Part shown: in pieces, positions 1-9,618 of the stretch
Numbering within the stretch: position 1 is the stretch's first letter
Layout: every line of letters begins with the position of its first letter
Origin: Streptobacillus notomytis
GTDB taxonomy: Bacteria; Fusobacteriota; Fusobacteriia; Fusobacteriales; Leptotrichiaceae
NCBI GenBank assembly: GCA_001612575.1
Contig: LJRV01000194.1
Location: forward strand, 1 to 64,000
Length of the DNA: 64,000 nucleotides
Reading direction: 5' to 3'
Position numbers and translations under genes: made by a program
Notes under the pieces: model-generated
Database searches by the model: none
Seen by the model: the letters and a program-made list of their open reading frames with translations, nothing else
What the model was told of the DNA's origin: nothing

Positions 1-22
1 AGGTATAGATTTCAATTTTTAG

Positions 23-50
23 ATCCCTAGTTTTGACTAGGGATTTTAAA
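23..50 (+). terminator. Rho-independent terminator of an upstream gene
   Basis: A perfect 8-bp inverted repeat (ATCCCTAG / CTAGGGAT, 6-nt loop) is followed by a short T-rich run. It ends a transcription unit whose gene lies before the window. Confidence 0.75.
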
Positions 51-73
51 TTAGAAGATAAAACCACGTTATA

Positions 74-102
74 TTGAAAATAATCACAATATATGGTATA
101 AT
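74..102 (+). promoter_or_regulatory. groESL promoter
   Basis: TTGAAA (74-79), a 17-nt spacer and TATAAT (97-102), with a TG at 94-95 giving an extended -10. No CIRCE inverted repeat (TTAGCACTC-N9-GAGTGCTAA) is visible between it and groES, so HrcA control is not supported here. Confidence 0.8.
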
Positions 103-137
103 TTAGAGAAAAATTTGACTAGAGAGAAGGAAGTTAA

Positions 138-2007
<1,870 letters not shown>

Positions 2008-2015
2008 GAGAAAAA

Positions 2016-2870
2016 ATGAAAAAGAAAAAGAGAATCGTTAATAGATTAATTTTTCTATCATTATTAATAATCACATTTTTATTAAATAGAGATAAGATAT
2101 TTAGATTTACTAAAAATACGTTATCAGATATTGATTTTAAATTGGTAGAAGTAAAAGCATTGATATATGATGCTTATAGTAGATATAATGAGAAATTAGA
2201 TTATTTAAATAATGTAGAAGAAAAAATTGAAGAATTAGAAAAATTAAAATCAGAAATACAGTTATTAAATACTGAAAAAATGGAATTAGAAAAATTTGAA
2301 AAAGAAAATACAGAATTAAGATCATATCTTAAACTTGAAAATATGTCTAATAAGAAATTTATAGTAGCAGAAGTAATATTAAAAGATGATTTACATGAGC
2401 AAGATGTAATATTTATTAATAAAGGAAGTAAAGATGGAATAGAAGAAAATTTACCTGTAATATTAAATTCTAATATTATAGGTAAAGTTAATAAGGTATC
2501 AGAAAATTATTCTGAGATTTATTTATTATCAAATCCTAACTTTAAAATGTCAGTTAATGTAAATGGAATATTTACAGGAATAATACGTGGAAAAGGATCA
2601 TTAAGCTTTATTGTTAATAATTTTAATGTAGAAAAGGCTGATAAAATAATGGAATTTAGTCTAGTAACATCAGGAATTAGTGAGACGTATCCAAAAGGGT
2701 TACCTATAGGAACTTTTAAATTACAGAATAGAGAAAAATTAATGGATAGTAAAGAATTAAATTTTAGTATAAGTGATAAGATAGTAGGGATAAATACAGT
2801 TGTTGTGTATAAATTTAAAAATACTAAATTTAAGTTATTAAAAGAAATAGAAAGGGATGCACTGAAATGA
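2016..2870 (+). CDS. mreC: Rod shape-determining protein MreC
   Basis: MreC is a bitopic membrane protein that links the MreB cytoskeleton to the elongation peptidoglycan synthases. The 284-residue product has a basic cytoplasmic start, one transmembrane helix near residues 9-24, a coiled coil about residues 60-105 rich in E, K and L, and a C-terminal beta domain with the family signature around INKGSKDGIEENLPVI. mreB and mreD are not beside it. It starts 8 nt after groEL, and its end overlaps the next gene by 4 nt (ATGA). Confidence 0.9.
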   Translation: MKKKKRIVNRLIFLSLLIITFLLNRDKIFRFTKNTLSDIDFKLVEVKALIYDAYSRYNEKLDYLNNVEEKIEELEKLKSEIQLLNTEKMELEKFEKENTELRSYLKLENMSNKKFIVAEVILKDDLHEQDVIFINKGSKDGIEENLPVILNSNIIGKVNKVSENYSEIYLLSNPNFKMSVNVNGIFTGIIRGKGSLSFIVNNFNVEKADKIMEFSLVTSGISETYPKGLPIGTFKLQNREKLMDSKELNFSISDKIVGINTVVVYKFKNTKFKLLKEIERDALK

Positions 2871-3370
2871 AAAAAGTTCTTATATTAACTATTTTATTAA
2901 TTAGTTTAACTTTTTCTAAGACTTTTGATTTTTTACAACAAAATTTTAATGCTGAAATTACTGAATTTTCAGAGATAAATAATAAAAAAAAGAAAAAAAT
3001 ATATAATTTGGAATATAAACCAAATATAGTGAAGTTTGAAGTTTTAGAACCTAAATTAAACAGTGGTGAAATAATTACATATTCAAGCGGAAAAAAAACA
3101 CTTTATTCTCCTAAATTGAAGCAGACAATAGAACAAAAATTAAGTTTTGATGATACTTCACTTTATTCAATATTAGAAGAATTATCTAATATGGACCAAA
3201 ATAGTACATATGAAGTGAAAAATAAGAAATACATATTTGAAAATAAGGTTTTAGTAGAAATAATAGCAGATAAATATAAAATAAAATTTAGAGAATATAT
3301 TGATAATAAACCAAGAAGAATACAATATGTTTCTAATTATGCAAATTTTGAATATTTGATAAAATATTAA
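2867..3370 (+). CDS. LolA-like periplasmic lipoprotein carrier (putative)
   Basis: 167 residues with an N-terminal signal peptide (basic MKK, hydrophobic core to about residue 17, no lipobox cysteine), so the product is likely periplasmic. The mature part has the LolA-type pattern: FLQQNFNAEITEF, then PNIVKFEVLEP, then a turn followed by SSGKKTLYSPK, matching the strand order in which LolA presents a hydrophobic cavity. LolA ferries outer-membrane lipoproteins across the periplasm. A LolD/LolE exporter lies 3 kb downstream, which supports the call. Sequence similarity is weak, so a different LolA-fold protein is possible. It is coupled to mreC (ATGA) and recO (TAATG). Confidence 0.55.
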   Translation: MKKVLILTILLISLTFSKTFDFLQQNFNAEITEFSEINNKKKKKIYNLEYKPNIVKFEVLEPKLNSGEIITYSSGKKTLYSPKLKQTIEQKLSFDDTSLYSILEELSNMDQNSTYEVKNKKYIFENKVLVEIIADKYKIKFREYIDNKPRRIQYVSNYANFEYLIKY

Positions 3371-4017
3371 TGAAGTTAATAAATGATGAGGCTATTATTT
3401 TAAATAAAAAGGAGATTTCAGGTAGTAGTGTATTAGTTACAATGTTTACAAAAAAACACGGTAAAATTTCTGCGATAATTTTTAATGCTAGAAATTCAAA
3501 GAAAAAACATTTAGCATCTATAATGCCATTAAGTATAAGTGATGTAGAAATAGAAGTTAAATCTAATTCTAAAATAATAAGGAATACTATATTAAAAAAA
3601 AGTTTTGATAAATCATTATTAAAAATAGAAAAACTTCAATTATCACTTTATGTACTTCATTCATTAAATCAAGTATTAGAATTTGATAATTTAGAAGAGG
3701 AACTATATGATAAAAGCATAGAAATACTAGAATATATAAATGGATTAGATGATGATACATTAATGAATATGAATTTTAATATATTTATTTTAGTTACATT
3801 CTTAAGAAGATTAATGATAGAACTTGGGATATATGATATAAATCAATTGATTAATCAATATGGTTTATTTAATGAATATAGAGATTATCTTGAATATTCT
3901 AAAAATGGTATTACTAAAGACACTAATAGTTTGGTTACTATGTTAAATTGTTTTCAAGATTATATAAACAACTATTTTAACATTAGATTAGATTATAAAA
4001 AAATATTGATACTTTAG
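3370..4017 (+). CDS. recO: DNA repair protein RecO
   Basis: RecO works with RecR (and RecF) to load RecA onto SSB-coated single-stranded DNA during gap repair. The N-terminal OB-fold is recognisable: an EAIILNKKEISGSSVLVTMFTK start followed by HGKISAIIFNARNSK. The helical C-terminal part is short, and the zinc-finger cysteines found in some RecOs are absent (one Cys only). At 215 residues it is at the short end of the family. The ATG sits on the stop codon of the previous gene (TAATG), so translation is probably coupled. Confidence 0.85.
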   Translation: MKLINDEAIILNKKEISGSSVLVTMFTKKHGKISAIIFNARNSKKKHLASIMPLSISDVEIEVKSNSKIIRNTILKKSFDKSLLKIEKLQLSLYVLHSLNQVLEFDNLEEELYDKSIEILEYINGLDDDTLMNMNFNIFILVTFLRRLMIELGIYDINQLINQYGLFNEYRDYLEYSKNGITKDTNSLVTMLNCFQDYINNYFNIRLDYKKILIL

Positions 4018-4033
4018 ATAAAGGAGAAAATGA

Positions 4034-4498
4034 ATGAAAACAAACTATATCTTTGAAAAAATATATATAGATGGAATAAATTTAAATTTACAGGCAAAAA
4101 ACAAGAATGCTTTATTAAAAGAAATGTTTAAAAGTTTAGAAAATAATGAAAATATATTAGATAAAGAAAAAGCTTTTGAAGATTTAATGGAAAGAGAAAT
4201 GTTAGGTACTACAGGTATAGGTAGAGGAGTTGCTATACCTCATGCAAAAACAAGTGCTGTTAAAGATATTATAATAAGTGTAGGTATATTTAAAGAAGGA
4301 ATAGAGTATGAGGCTATTGATGAAGAAAAAGTTAATATATTATTTATGTTCTTATCTCCAATTGAATTAAGTAGAGAATATTTAATTATACTTGCAAAAA
4401 TTTCAAGATTCTGTCAAGATGATCAATTTAGGAAATCTGTATTAGAGGTTAAGACAAAAGAGGAATTAATAAAATTAATTAAAAATATGGAAATATAA
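4034..4498 (+). CDS. PTS EIIA type-2 (fructose/nitrogen-PTS) domain protein
   Basis: A stand-alone phosphotransferase IIA domain of the fructose/PtsN class, 154 residues. The motif GTTGIGRGVAIPHAK contains the phosphorylated histidine, about residue 70, which accepts phosphate from HPr. No IIB or IIC partner is adjacent, and the neighbours are recO and nrdR. It could serve as a regulatory PtsN-like protein or feed a permease elsewhere. The substrate cannot be inferred. Confidence 0.85.
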   Translation: MKTNYIFEKIYIDGINLNLQAKNKNALLKEMFKSLENNENILDKEKAFEDLMEREMLGTTGIGRGVAIPHAKTSAVKDIIISVGIFKEGIEYEAIDEEKVNILFMFLSPIELSREYLIILAKISRFCQDDQFRKSVLEVKTKEELIKLIKNMEI

Positions 4499-4507
4499 GG
4501 AGTAGTT

Positions 4508-4972
4508 ATGAAATGTCCTTATTGTGGTGATAAAGAAACAAGAGTAGTTGATAGTCGTTCATATAGTTATGGCAATTCAATAAAAAGAAGACGTCAATGT
4601 GATTTATGTAATAAGAGATTTAATACAATTGAAAAGATTTTTAATTTACCAATAGTAGTAATTAAGAAAAATGGAGAAATTGAAGAATTTGATAGAAATA
4701 AAATATATCAAGGTATAATGAGATCTTTAGTTAAAAGAAACTATGTACAAAATAAAATAGATGAAATGATAGATGAAATAGAAAGAGATATATTAACTAA
4801 TTATGACGGTAAAATACATAGTAAAATATTAGGTGATACTATACTTGAAAAATTATTCTTATTTGATGAAGTAGCATATATTAGATTTGCTTCTGTTTAT
4901 AATAAATTTGAAAATTTGGATAGTTTTTTAAATACTATTAAAGAAGTAAAAAAAAGAAAAAGGAAGAGATAA
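4508..4972 (+). CDS. nrdR: Transcriptional repressor NrdR
   Basis: NrdR represses ribonucleotide reductase genes by binding NrdR boxes in response to ATP/dATP. The 154-residue protein shows the two defining parts: an N-terminal zinc ribbon with MKCPYC and CDLC (cysteines 3, 6, 31, 34) followed by KRFNTIE, and an ATP-cone beginning around VVIKKNGEIEEFDRNKI. The nrd target genes are not in this window. It starts 9 nt after the PTS gene with an AAGGAG-type site. Confidence 0.95.
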   Translation: MKCPYCGDKETRVVDSRSYSYGNSIKRRRQCDLCNKRFNTIEKIFNLPIVVIKKNGEIEEFDRNKIYQGIMRSLVKRNYVQNKIDEMIDEIERDILTNYDGKIHSKILGDTILEKLFLFDEVAYIRFASVYNKFENLDSFLNTIKEVKKRKRKR

Positions 4973-4973
4973 A

Positions 4974-5294
4974 ATGAAGAAAAAGCTATATACTTTAGTA
5001 ACTATAGCCTTATTTTTAGTAATATTTTTAGCATTACTTTTTAGAATATATAATAATATTAAGCAAAGTAGAGAAATAAATATAAAATTAATTGAAAATA
5101 ATCAAAAATATGAAAGATTGAAAGAAGAGAAAGAAAAATTACAAAAAGAATTAGAAGAATCTAGAAAAGGTATTAATAAAGAAAAATTTGTAAGAGATAA
5201 TTTAAATTTAAAAAAAGATGGTGAAAGAATATATAAAATTGTAGATGAAGATATCCAAGAATCTGAATCTAAAAATAAAGAAAATGGAGAATAG
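4974..5294 (+). CDS. Septum formation initiator (DivIC/FtsB-like) protein
   Basis: A 106-residue bitopic protein with a basic start, one hydrophobic helix at about residues 5-23, then a long charged coiled coil of EK-rich heptads (about 30-70). The segment near RDNLNLKKDGERIYKI resembles the DivIC/FtsB family end, where RE.LG..K.GE..Y is typical. Such proteins form the division complex with FtsL and FtsQ/DivIB. A separate FtsL-like protein is encoded at 38186, so the pair could interact (inference). Confidence 0.7.
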   Translation: MKKKLYTLVTIALFLVIFLALLFRIYNNIKQSREINIKLIENNQKYERLKEEKEKLQKELEESRKGINKEKFVRDNLNLKKDGERIYKIVDEDIQESESKNKENGE

Positions 5295-5295
5295 T

Positions 5296-5778
5296 ATGAA
5301 TGAAATTAAAATGAAGATAAATGAAATTAGAATTTCAGATCCTAAAGTAAAAATTACATATAGACTTTCAAATTTATACTTTTTTAGATCACTTATTTTA
5401 ATAGCAGTTATCTTGTTTACTATAATTTATGTAGGAATAGATTTATTTAAAAAAGATTTATCTAATAATTATTTTACTATATTCATCATTTTAGGTTTGA
5501 TTGCATATATAATATTTTATCTAAATACAGTATTAAAATTTAAAATACATGTAGATGAGAGTGAAATAATGGATAAAAATAATAAGGTAATGATAAATCA
5601 AATAGAAAAATTAAGTTTAAGAGTTATGAGAATTTACAAAAATTCAAATGAAAATTGTCTGATAGTAAAAACAAAAGATAAAAAAGAATTTGTATATAGA
5701 TTAAATATTAATGATAAATACAAATTTATAAAGCAAATATCTATTCTTACAAATCTTGATGTAATTATAGAGGAATAG
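5296..5778 (+). CDS. Two-helix membrane protein with a PH-like tail, function unknown
   Basis: Not recognised as a named family. The 160-residue product has two closely spaced transmembrane helices (about residues 33-52 and 63-83) followed by a roughly 80-residue cytosolic beta-rich domain (VDESEIMDKNNKVMI... FVYRLNIND) that looks like the bacterial PH-type domain found after paired helices. The ATG at 5296 is chosen because GGAG at 5286-5289 is well spaced and an earlier start would overlap the previous gene by 50 nt. It lies between the DivIC-like gene and the lolE-like permease, in the same operon. Confidence 0.6.
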   Translation: MNEIKMKINEIRISDPKVKITYRLSNLYFFRSLILIAVILFTIIYVGIDLFKKDLSNNYFTIFIILGLIAYIIFYLNTVLKFKIHVDESEIMDKNNKVMINQIEKLSLRVMRIYKNSNENCLIVKTKDKKEFVYRLNINDKYKFIKQISILTNLDVIIEE

Positions 5779-5785
5779 AGGATAA

Positions 5786-6937
5786 ATGATAGAATTTTTT
5801 ATAGCAAAAAGACATATAATAGAGAGAAAATTTCAATCCATAGTTTCTATTTTAGGGATTGCAATTGCTCTTACAGTTTTTGTGGTGTCTCTTGCAGTAT
5901 CTAATGGTTTAAAAGATAATATGTTAAATTCAATACTTACACTTTCACCACATATTAGTGTTGGAATTTACCAGGATTATCAACAAGAATATAAGGAAAT
6001 TAGTAAAGATTTTGATAAATATAATTTTAAAGATATAAATTATAGAATTGATACACAGGGTTTAGTTAAAGTTAATGGGATTACTATATCTACTTTAATT
6101 ATTGGAACTAATTTAGAAAATCTTAATTTAAATATTGTTGATGGGAAAATAGAAAAAAATAATTTGACTTCGGTTTTAGTGGGTAATGAATTTACAAAAA
6201 ATACAGGAATTATGATAGGAGATGAAATAAATGTAATTACATCTGAAATGAGAGAAATTAGGGCAGTTGTTTCAGGTGTTTTTAAAACAGGTTTCTATAA
6301 TTATGATTCTGATTTATTACTTTTTCCACTTGAGACCTTACAATTATTGGAAGAAAGAGGAGAAGTTGCATCGACTATTTCTATTTTAGTTGACAATCCA
6401 ACTAAAATTAAAAATTTGAATTTATTAGTTAAGGATATAAATGATAATTATGGAAATAAAGTTTTTGCAAGAAGTTGGAATATGGATAACCAAAGTTTAT
6501 TAAGTGCAATAAATTTTGAAAAATTTGTTTTAGTATCAATCTTAAGTATGATAATACTTATTGCCTCATTTGCAATATCAGTAATATTAAACATGATAGT
6601 TAGAGAAAAAATAACAGATATTGGTATATTAAAAGCAATGGGATTTGCTGATAAAAATATATTAAAAATATTTTTATTTGAAGGATTAATTATTGGAATA
6701 GCAGGAATGATACTTTCTATATTGTTTTCACCAGTTATAATAATACTTCTAAAAGTAATATTTAAATACTATATTACTTCTACTTATTATTTAGAAACAC
6801 TTCCTATAAGTATAAGTTTAACAGAAATGTTAATTATTTATTCTATATCTTTCCTATTAATTTTAGCATCTACAATAATGCCTTCTATAAAGGCATCAAA
6901 AATGAATACGACAGAAGCTATAAAATATAATAATTAG
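5786..6937 (+). CDS. LolC/LolE-family ABC transporter permease
   Basis: Permease of the MacB/FtsX/LolCE superfamily, 383 residues. It has one N-terminal membrane helix (about residues 18-40), a large extracytoplasmic domain containing the recurring VVSGVFKTGFYNYDSDLLLFPLE segment typical of lipoprotein-releasing permeases, then three C-terminal helices with the conserved IGILKAMGF stretch. With LolD directly downstream it should extract lipoproteins from the inner membrane for LolA. Only one permease gene is present, so a homodimeric (LolF-like) transporter is inferred. Confidence 0.82.
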   Translation: MIEFFIAKRHIIERKFQSIVSILGIAIALTVFVVSLAVSNGLKDNMLNSILTLSPHISVGIYQDYQQEYKEISKDFDKYNFKDINYRIDTQGLVKVNGITISTLIIGTNLENLNLNIVDGKIEKNNLTSVLVGNEFTKNTGIMIGDEINVITSEMREIRAVVSGVFKTGFYNYDSDLLLFPLETLQLLEERGEVASTISILVDNPTKIKNLNLLVKDINDNYGNKVFARSWNMDNQSLLSAINFEKFVLVSILSMIILIASFAISVILNMIVREKITDIGILKAMGFADKNILKIFLFEGLIIGIAGMILSILFSPVIIILLKVIFKYYITSTYYLETLPISISLTEMLIIYSISFLLILASTIMPSIKASKMNTTEAIKYNN

Positions 6938-6948
6938 GGGGGGATAAG

Positions 6949-7608
6949 ATGTTAGAATTGAAAAATGTATGTAAAACATATTTTACTAAAGCTGAGAAAA
7001 TAAATATATTAAAAAGTGTAGATTTTAAATTTGAAAATGGAGATTTTTTTTCAATACAAGGTAAATCCGGTAGTGGTAAAACGACATTATTAAATATTCT
7101 TGGGTTACTTGATGATGTTACAATTGGTGAAGTTCTAATTGATGGTGAGAATATAAGTGATAAGAATATTACAGAAATTAGGAGAAATAAAATTGGTTTT
7201 GTATTTCAGTTTCACTATTTGTTAAATGAGTTTACAGCTCTTGAAAATGTTATGATACCTGCCTTAGTAAATTCTAGTAAATCAAGAGAAGAAATTGAAA
7301 ATAAGGCTAAAAATTTATTACAAGAGGTAGGTTTAGAACATAGAATAAATCATAAACCTCAAGAATTATCTGGTGGTGAAAAACAAAGAGTTGCAATAGC
7401 AAGAGCATTAATTAATGATCCAGAAATAATACTTGCAGATGAGCCCACAGGGAATTTAGATTATGAAACGAGTAATTTGATTAATGAATTATTTGTTAAA
7501 ATAAATAATAAGGGACAAGGTATAATAATTGTAACTCATAGTGTTGAACTTGCTAATTTAGCCAAAGTAAAATATAAGATAGAAAATGGTAAATTAAAAC
7601 AGATTTAA
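6949..7608 (+). CDS. lolD: Lipoprotein-releasing ABC transporter ATPase LolD
   Basis: 219-residue ATPase with Walker A GKSGSGKT (38-45), signature SGGE (141-144) and Walker B ILADEPTGNLD. The Q-loop region FQFHYLLNEFTALENV is the characteristic LolD segment, which separates it from general MacB-type ATPases. It powers lipoprotein release through the permease encoded 11 nt upstream, and the GGGGGG stretch there may serve as its ribosome site. It is the last gene before the hpf promoter. Together with the LolA-like gene at 2867 it indicates an outer membrane. Confidence 0.88.
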   Translation: MLELKNVCKTYFTKAEKINILKSVDFKFENGDFFSIQGKSGSGKTTLLNILGLLDDVTIGEVLIDGENISDKNITEIRRNKIGFVFQFHYLLNEFTALENVMIPALVNSSKSREEIENKAKNLLQEVGLEHRINHKPQELSGGEKQRVAIARALINDPEIILADEPTGNLDYETSNLINELFVKINNKGQGIIIVTHSVELANLAKVKYKIENGKLKQI

Positions 7609-7610
7609 AC

Positions 7611-7638
7611 TTGAAAAAAAAGAAATTGGGGGTATAAT
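7611..7638 (+). promoter_or_regulatory. hpf promoter
   Basis: TTGAAA (7611-7616), a 16-nt spacer and TATAAT (7633-7638), just after lolD and 34 nt before the hpf start. It gives hpf its own transcript. Confidence 0.7.
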
Positions 7639-7671
7639 ATAGTAAGGAAGCAATGAAAGGAAGTGCTAATT

Positions 7672-7977
7672 ATGAAAATAATTATTAGTGGAAAACAATT
7701 GGAAATGACAGAACCTATCAAAAAATATGTGGAAAATAAAATATCTAAAATTACGAAATATTTAGAAAATATTCCAGAAGTTGATGTAACTTTAACGGTT
7801 GAACCAACTAAGTCAGAAGGAAAATTGTATAAAGCGATAGCTACAGTTTATGCTCCTAATAAAACTATAAGACAAGAAGAAAGTGACGCAGATTTATATG
7901 CTGCTGTTGATAATTTATCTTCAGGTTTAGAAAGACAGGTAAGAAAATATAAAGAAAAAATGAAAAATAGAGATTAA
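7672..7977 (+). CDS. hpf: Short ribosome hibernation factor (HPF/RaiA family)
   Basis: 101 residues covering only the S30AE/YfiA domain: MKIIISGKQLEMTEPIKKYVENKI at the start, VDVTLTVEP, and the DLYAAVDNLSSGLERQVRKYK helix. This protein binds the 30S subunit and silences ribosomes in stationary phase. The long-form C-terminal dimerisation domain common in Firmicutes is absent, so it is of the short HPF/RaiA type. ATG 7672 is preferred over GTG 7663, because GAAAGGAAG is well spaced and the protein then begins like its relatives. Confidence 0.88.
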   Translation: MKIIISGKQLEMTEPIKKYVENKISKITKYLENIPEVDVTLTVEPTKSEGKLYKAIATVYAPNKTIRQEESDADLYAAVDNLSSGLERQVRKYKEKMKNRD

Positions 7978-7985
7978 TAGTAATT

Positions 7986-8012
7986 TGAGAGCTAATGCTC
8001 TCATTTATTTTA
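7986..8012 (+). terminator. hpf terminator
   Basis: A 7-bp stem TGAGAGC/GCTCTCA with a TAAT loop followed by a T-rich tail. Confidence 0.75.
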
Positions 8013-8022
8013 ATTAAATATC

Positions 8023-8054
8023 TTGACATAAATTGATATTAATGATAATATAAT
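8023..8054 (+). promoter_or_regulatory. dps promoter
   Basis: A perfect TTGACA -35 at 8023-8028. The -10 is ambiguous: TAATAT at 8046-8051 gives a 17-nt spacer, while TATAAT at 8049-8054 gives 20. Confidence 0.6.
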
Positions 8055-8060
8055 TATATA

Positions 8061-8075
8061 TTGTAACGATTACAA
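8061..8075 (+). promoter_or_regulatory. Operator-like dyad upstream of dps (Fur/PerR-type 7-1-7 geometry)
   Basis: TTGTAA-CGA-TTACAA is a perfect 6-bp inverted repeat with a 3-nt centre. Read as 7-1-7 (TTGTAAC-G-ATTACAA) it has the geometry of PerR/Zur/Fur boxes. It lies just downstream of the -10, where a repressor would block transcription of dps, whose homologues are commonly PerR-controlled. The regulator itself is not in the window. Confidence 0.5.
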
Positions 8076-8102
8076 ATTTAAAATTAAAATAGGAGGATAA
8101 AA

Positions 8103-8540
8103 ATGAATAAAACAATTAATGCTTTAAACTTATATTTAGCAGATTTAAATGTATTTTATAGAAAGGTTCAAAATTACCATTGGAATGTTGTTGGACAAGG
8201 GTTCTTTACTGTACATGCTAAATTAGAAGAAATATATGATGCTGTTAATGAAAAAATTGATGTAATAGCAGAAAGAATATTATCTATAGGTGGAAGACCA
8301 TATGGAAGTATGAAAAAATACTTAGAGGTTACAACAATAACTGAAGCTAATGATGAAGATATTAATGTAGTTGAATTATTAAAAGTATTAATAGTTGATA
8401 TAGAAAATTTACTTTCACAAGTAAGAAACTTAAAACAAATAACAGATGAAGAAGGAGATTTTGGAACAAGCGCTGAACTTGATAATCATATTTCTGAATA
8501 TGAAAAACTTCTTTGGATGTTCAAATCTTACGTTAAATAG
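8103..8540 (+). CDS. dps: Dps-family ferritin-like DNA-protection protein
   Basis: 145-residue four-helix-bundle protein of the Dps/miniferritin family. The intersubunit ferroxidase motif is visible: NYHWNV near residue 24, then the H...EEIYDAVNEKIDVIAERI helix with the D and E ligands, followed by GGRP. Dps oxidises and stores iron using hydrogen peroxide and forms dodecamers that protect DNA. It is monocistronic, with its own TTGACA promoter, an operator-like dyad, an AGGAGG ribosome site and a strong terminator. Confidence 0.92.
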   Translation: MNKTINALNLYLADLNVFYRKVQNYHWNVVGQGFFTVHAKLEEIYDAVNEKIDVIAERILSIGGRPYGSMKKYLEVTTITEANDEDINVVELLKVLIVDIENLLSQVRNLKQITDEEGDFGTSAELDNHISEYEKLLWMFKSYVK

Positions 8541-8546
8541 TTGAAG

Positions 8547-8575
8547 AAAAGCTAGTTTTTACTAGCTTTTTATTT
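8547..8575 (+). terminator. dps terminator
   Basis: A 10-bp stem AAAAGCTAGT/ACTAGCTTTT with a TTTT loop and a following T-run. Confidence 0.85.
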
Positions 8576-8586
8576 TTAAAAATTAT

Positions 8587-8615
8587 TTGTATTTTCTTTT
8601 TTAAAATGTTAAAAT
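8587..8615 (+). promoter_or_regulatory. mtnN promoter
   Basis: TTGTAT (8587-8592), a 17-nt spacer and TAAAAT (8610-8615), with an extended TG at 8607-8608. Confidence 0.6.
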
Positions 8616-8644
8616 ATTGTATATTAAAATAAATGGGAGTATAT

Positions 8645-9313
8645 ATGATAGGGATAATAGGTGCCATGAATGAGGAAGTAAATGTAATTTTACAGGAAAT
8701 GAAAAATGTAGAAATGAAAATTGTAAATGGAAATACTTTTCATACTGGTTTCTTAAATGATAAAAAAGTAGTTTTAGTTGGATGTGGTATTGGTATGGTT
8801 AATGCAGCTATTATTACAACTTTGTTAGTTAATGAATTTAAAGTAAAAAAAATATATTTTTCAGGTGTTGCAGGTTCAACTTCAAGTAAATTAAAAATAG
8901 GTGATATAGTAATATCTACTGAACTTCAAGAATATCTATTTGACACTACTGAATTTGGATATGAAAGAGGTATAATTCCTAGAATGGAAACATCTATTTT
9001 TAAACCAAAAGAAATGCTTGAATATGCTATGATGAAACTGGAGGGAGAAAAAATATATTTTGGTAAGATAGTATCAGGAGATAAATTTATTTCAGATTTT
9101 GAGGAAAAAATTAAAATTGGTAAGGAATTTACTTCTTTATGTGTAGATATGGAATCTGCTTCAGTTGCCCATTGTGCTTATTTATTAGGTATAGATTTTT
9201 TAATAATTAGATCTATATCAGATACATTAACAGGAAAAGCAACTATGGAATTTGAAAAGTTTGTTAATTTAGCTTCTGAAAATTCAAAAAATATACTTAA
9301 AAAATTAATATAG
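8645..9313 (+). CDS. mtnN: 5'-methylthioadenosine/S-adenosylhomocysteine nucleosidase
   Basis: MtnN (Pfs) cleaves MTA and SAH to adenine plus the thioribose products, recycling methionine and clearing SAH. The product, about 222 residues, begins IGIIGAMNEEV, has the FSGVAGS phosphorylase-fold loop, and carries VDMESASVAH and the SISDTLTG loop that supply the catalytic Glu and Asp. The ATG at 8645 is chosen over 8633 because GGGAG at 8635-8639 is 5 nt away and the family begins with M-I/K-IGIIGAM. The next gene follows after 8 nt. Confidence 0.93.
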   Translation: MIGIIGAMNEEVNVILQEMKNVEMKIVNGNTFHTGFLNDKKVVLVGCGIGMVNAAIITTLLVNEFKVKKIYFSGVAGSTSSKLKIGDIVISTELQEYLFDTTEFGYERGIIPRMETSIFKPKEMLEYAMMKLEGEKIYFGKIVSGDKFISDFEEKIKIGKEFTSLCVDMESASVAHCAYLLGIDFLIIRSISDTLTGKATMEFEKFVNLASENSKNILKKLI

Positions 9314-9321
9314 GTGAAAAA

Positions 9322-9573
9322 ATGAGAAGATTAAGAAAAATTTTAAGGATAATATTTTGGGTAATATTTTTTTTAGGAGTATTTTATACATATTCTAAAA
9401 TAAAATATATTAAAAAATATGCTTATAATAATACAGATTTAATATTACAAGATTATAATATTAGAAAAAATGGATTTTATGAAAATAATATACAAGAAGA
9501 AGATAAAAGTGAAGTAGATAAAGAAGTTGATAAAATAATAAGACAACATGTTGATAACAAAAATAAAAATTAA
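9322..9573 (+). CDS. Small single-helix membrane protein, unknown function
   Basis: 83 residues: a very basic start (MRRLRKILR), one hydrophobic helix at about residues 9-25, then a charged N-, K-, E- and D-rich tail without recognisable motifs. It has an AGGTG ribosome site and lies 8 nt after mtnN, so it is probably co-transcribed with it. I do not recognise the family. Confidence 0.5.
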   Translation: MRRLRKILRIIFWVIFFLGVFYTYSKIKYIKKYAYNNTDLILQDYNIRKNGFYENNIQEEDKSEVDKEVDKIIRQHVDNKNKN

Positions 9574-9618
9574 ACAATATGAAAGAGAAAATGAATTATA
9601 TATAAAAAGGAGTAAGAT

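Noticed and set aside
1..137. CIRCE/HrcA operator before groES
   Set aside because: No TTAGCACTC-N9-GAGTGCTAA-like inverted repeat is present; the only inverted repeat is a terminator.
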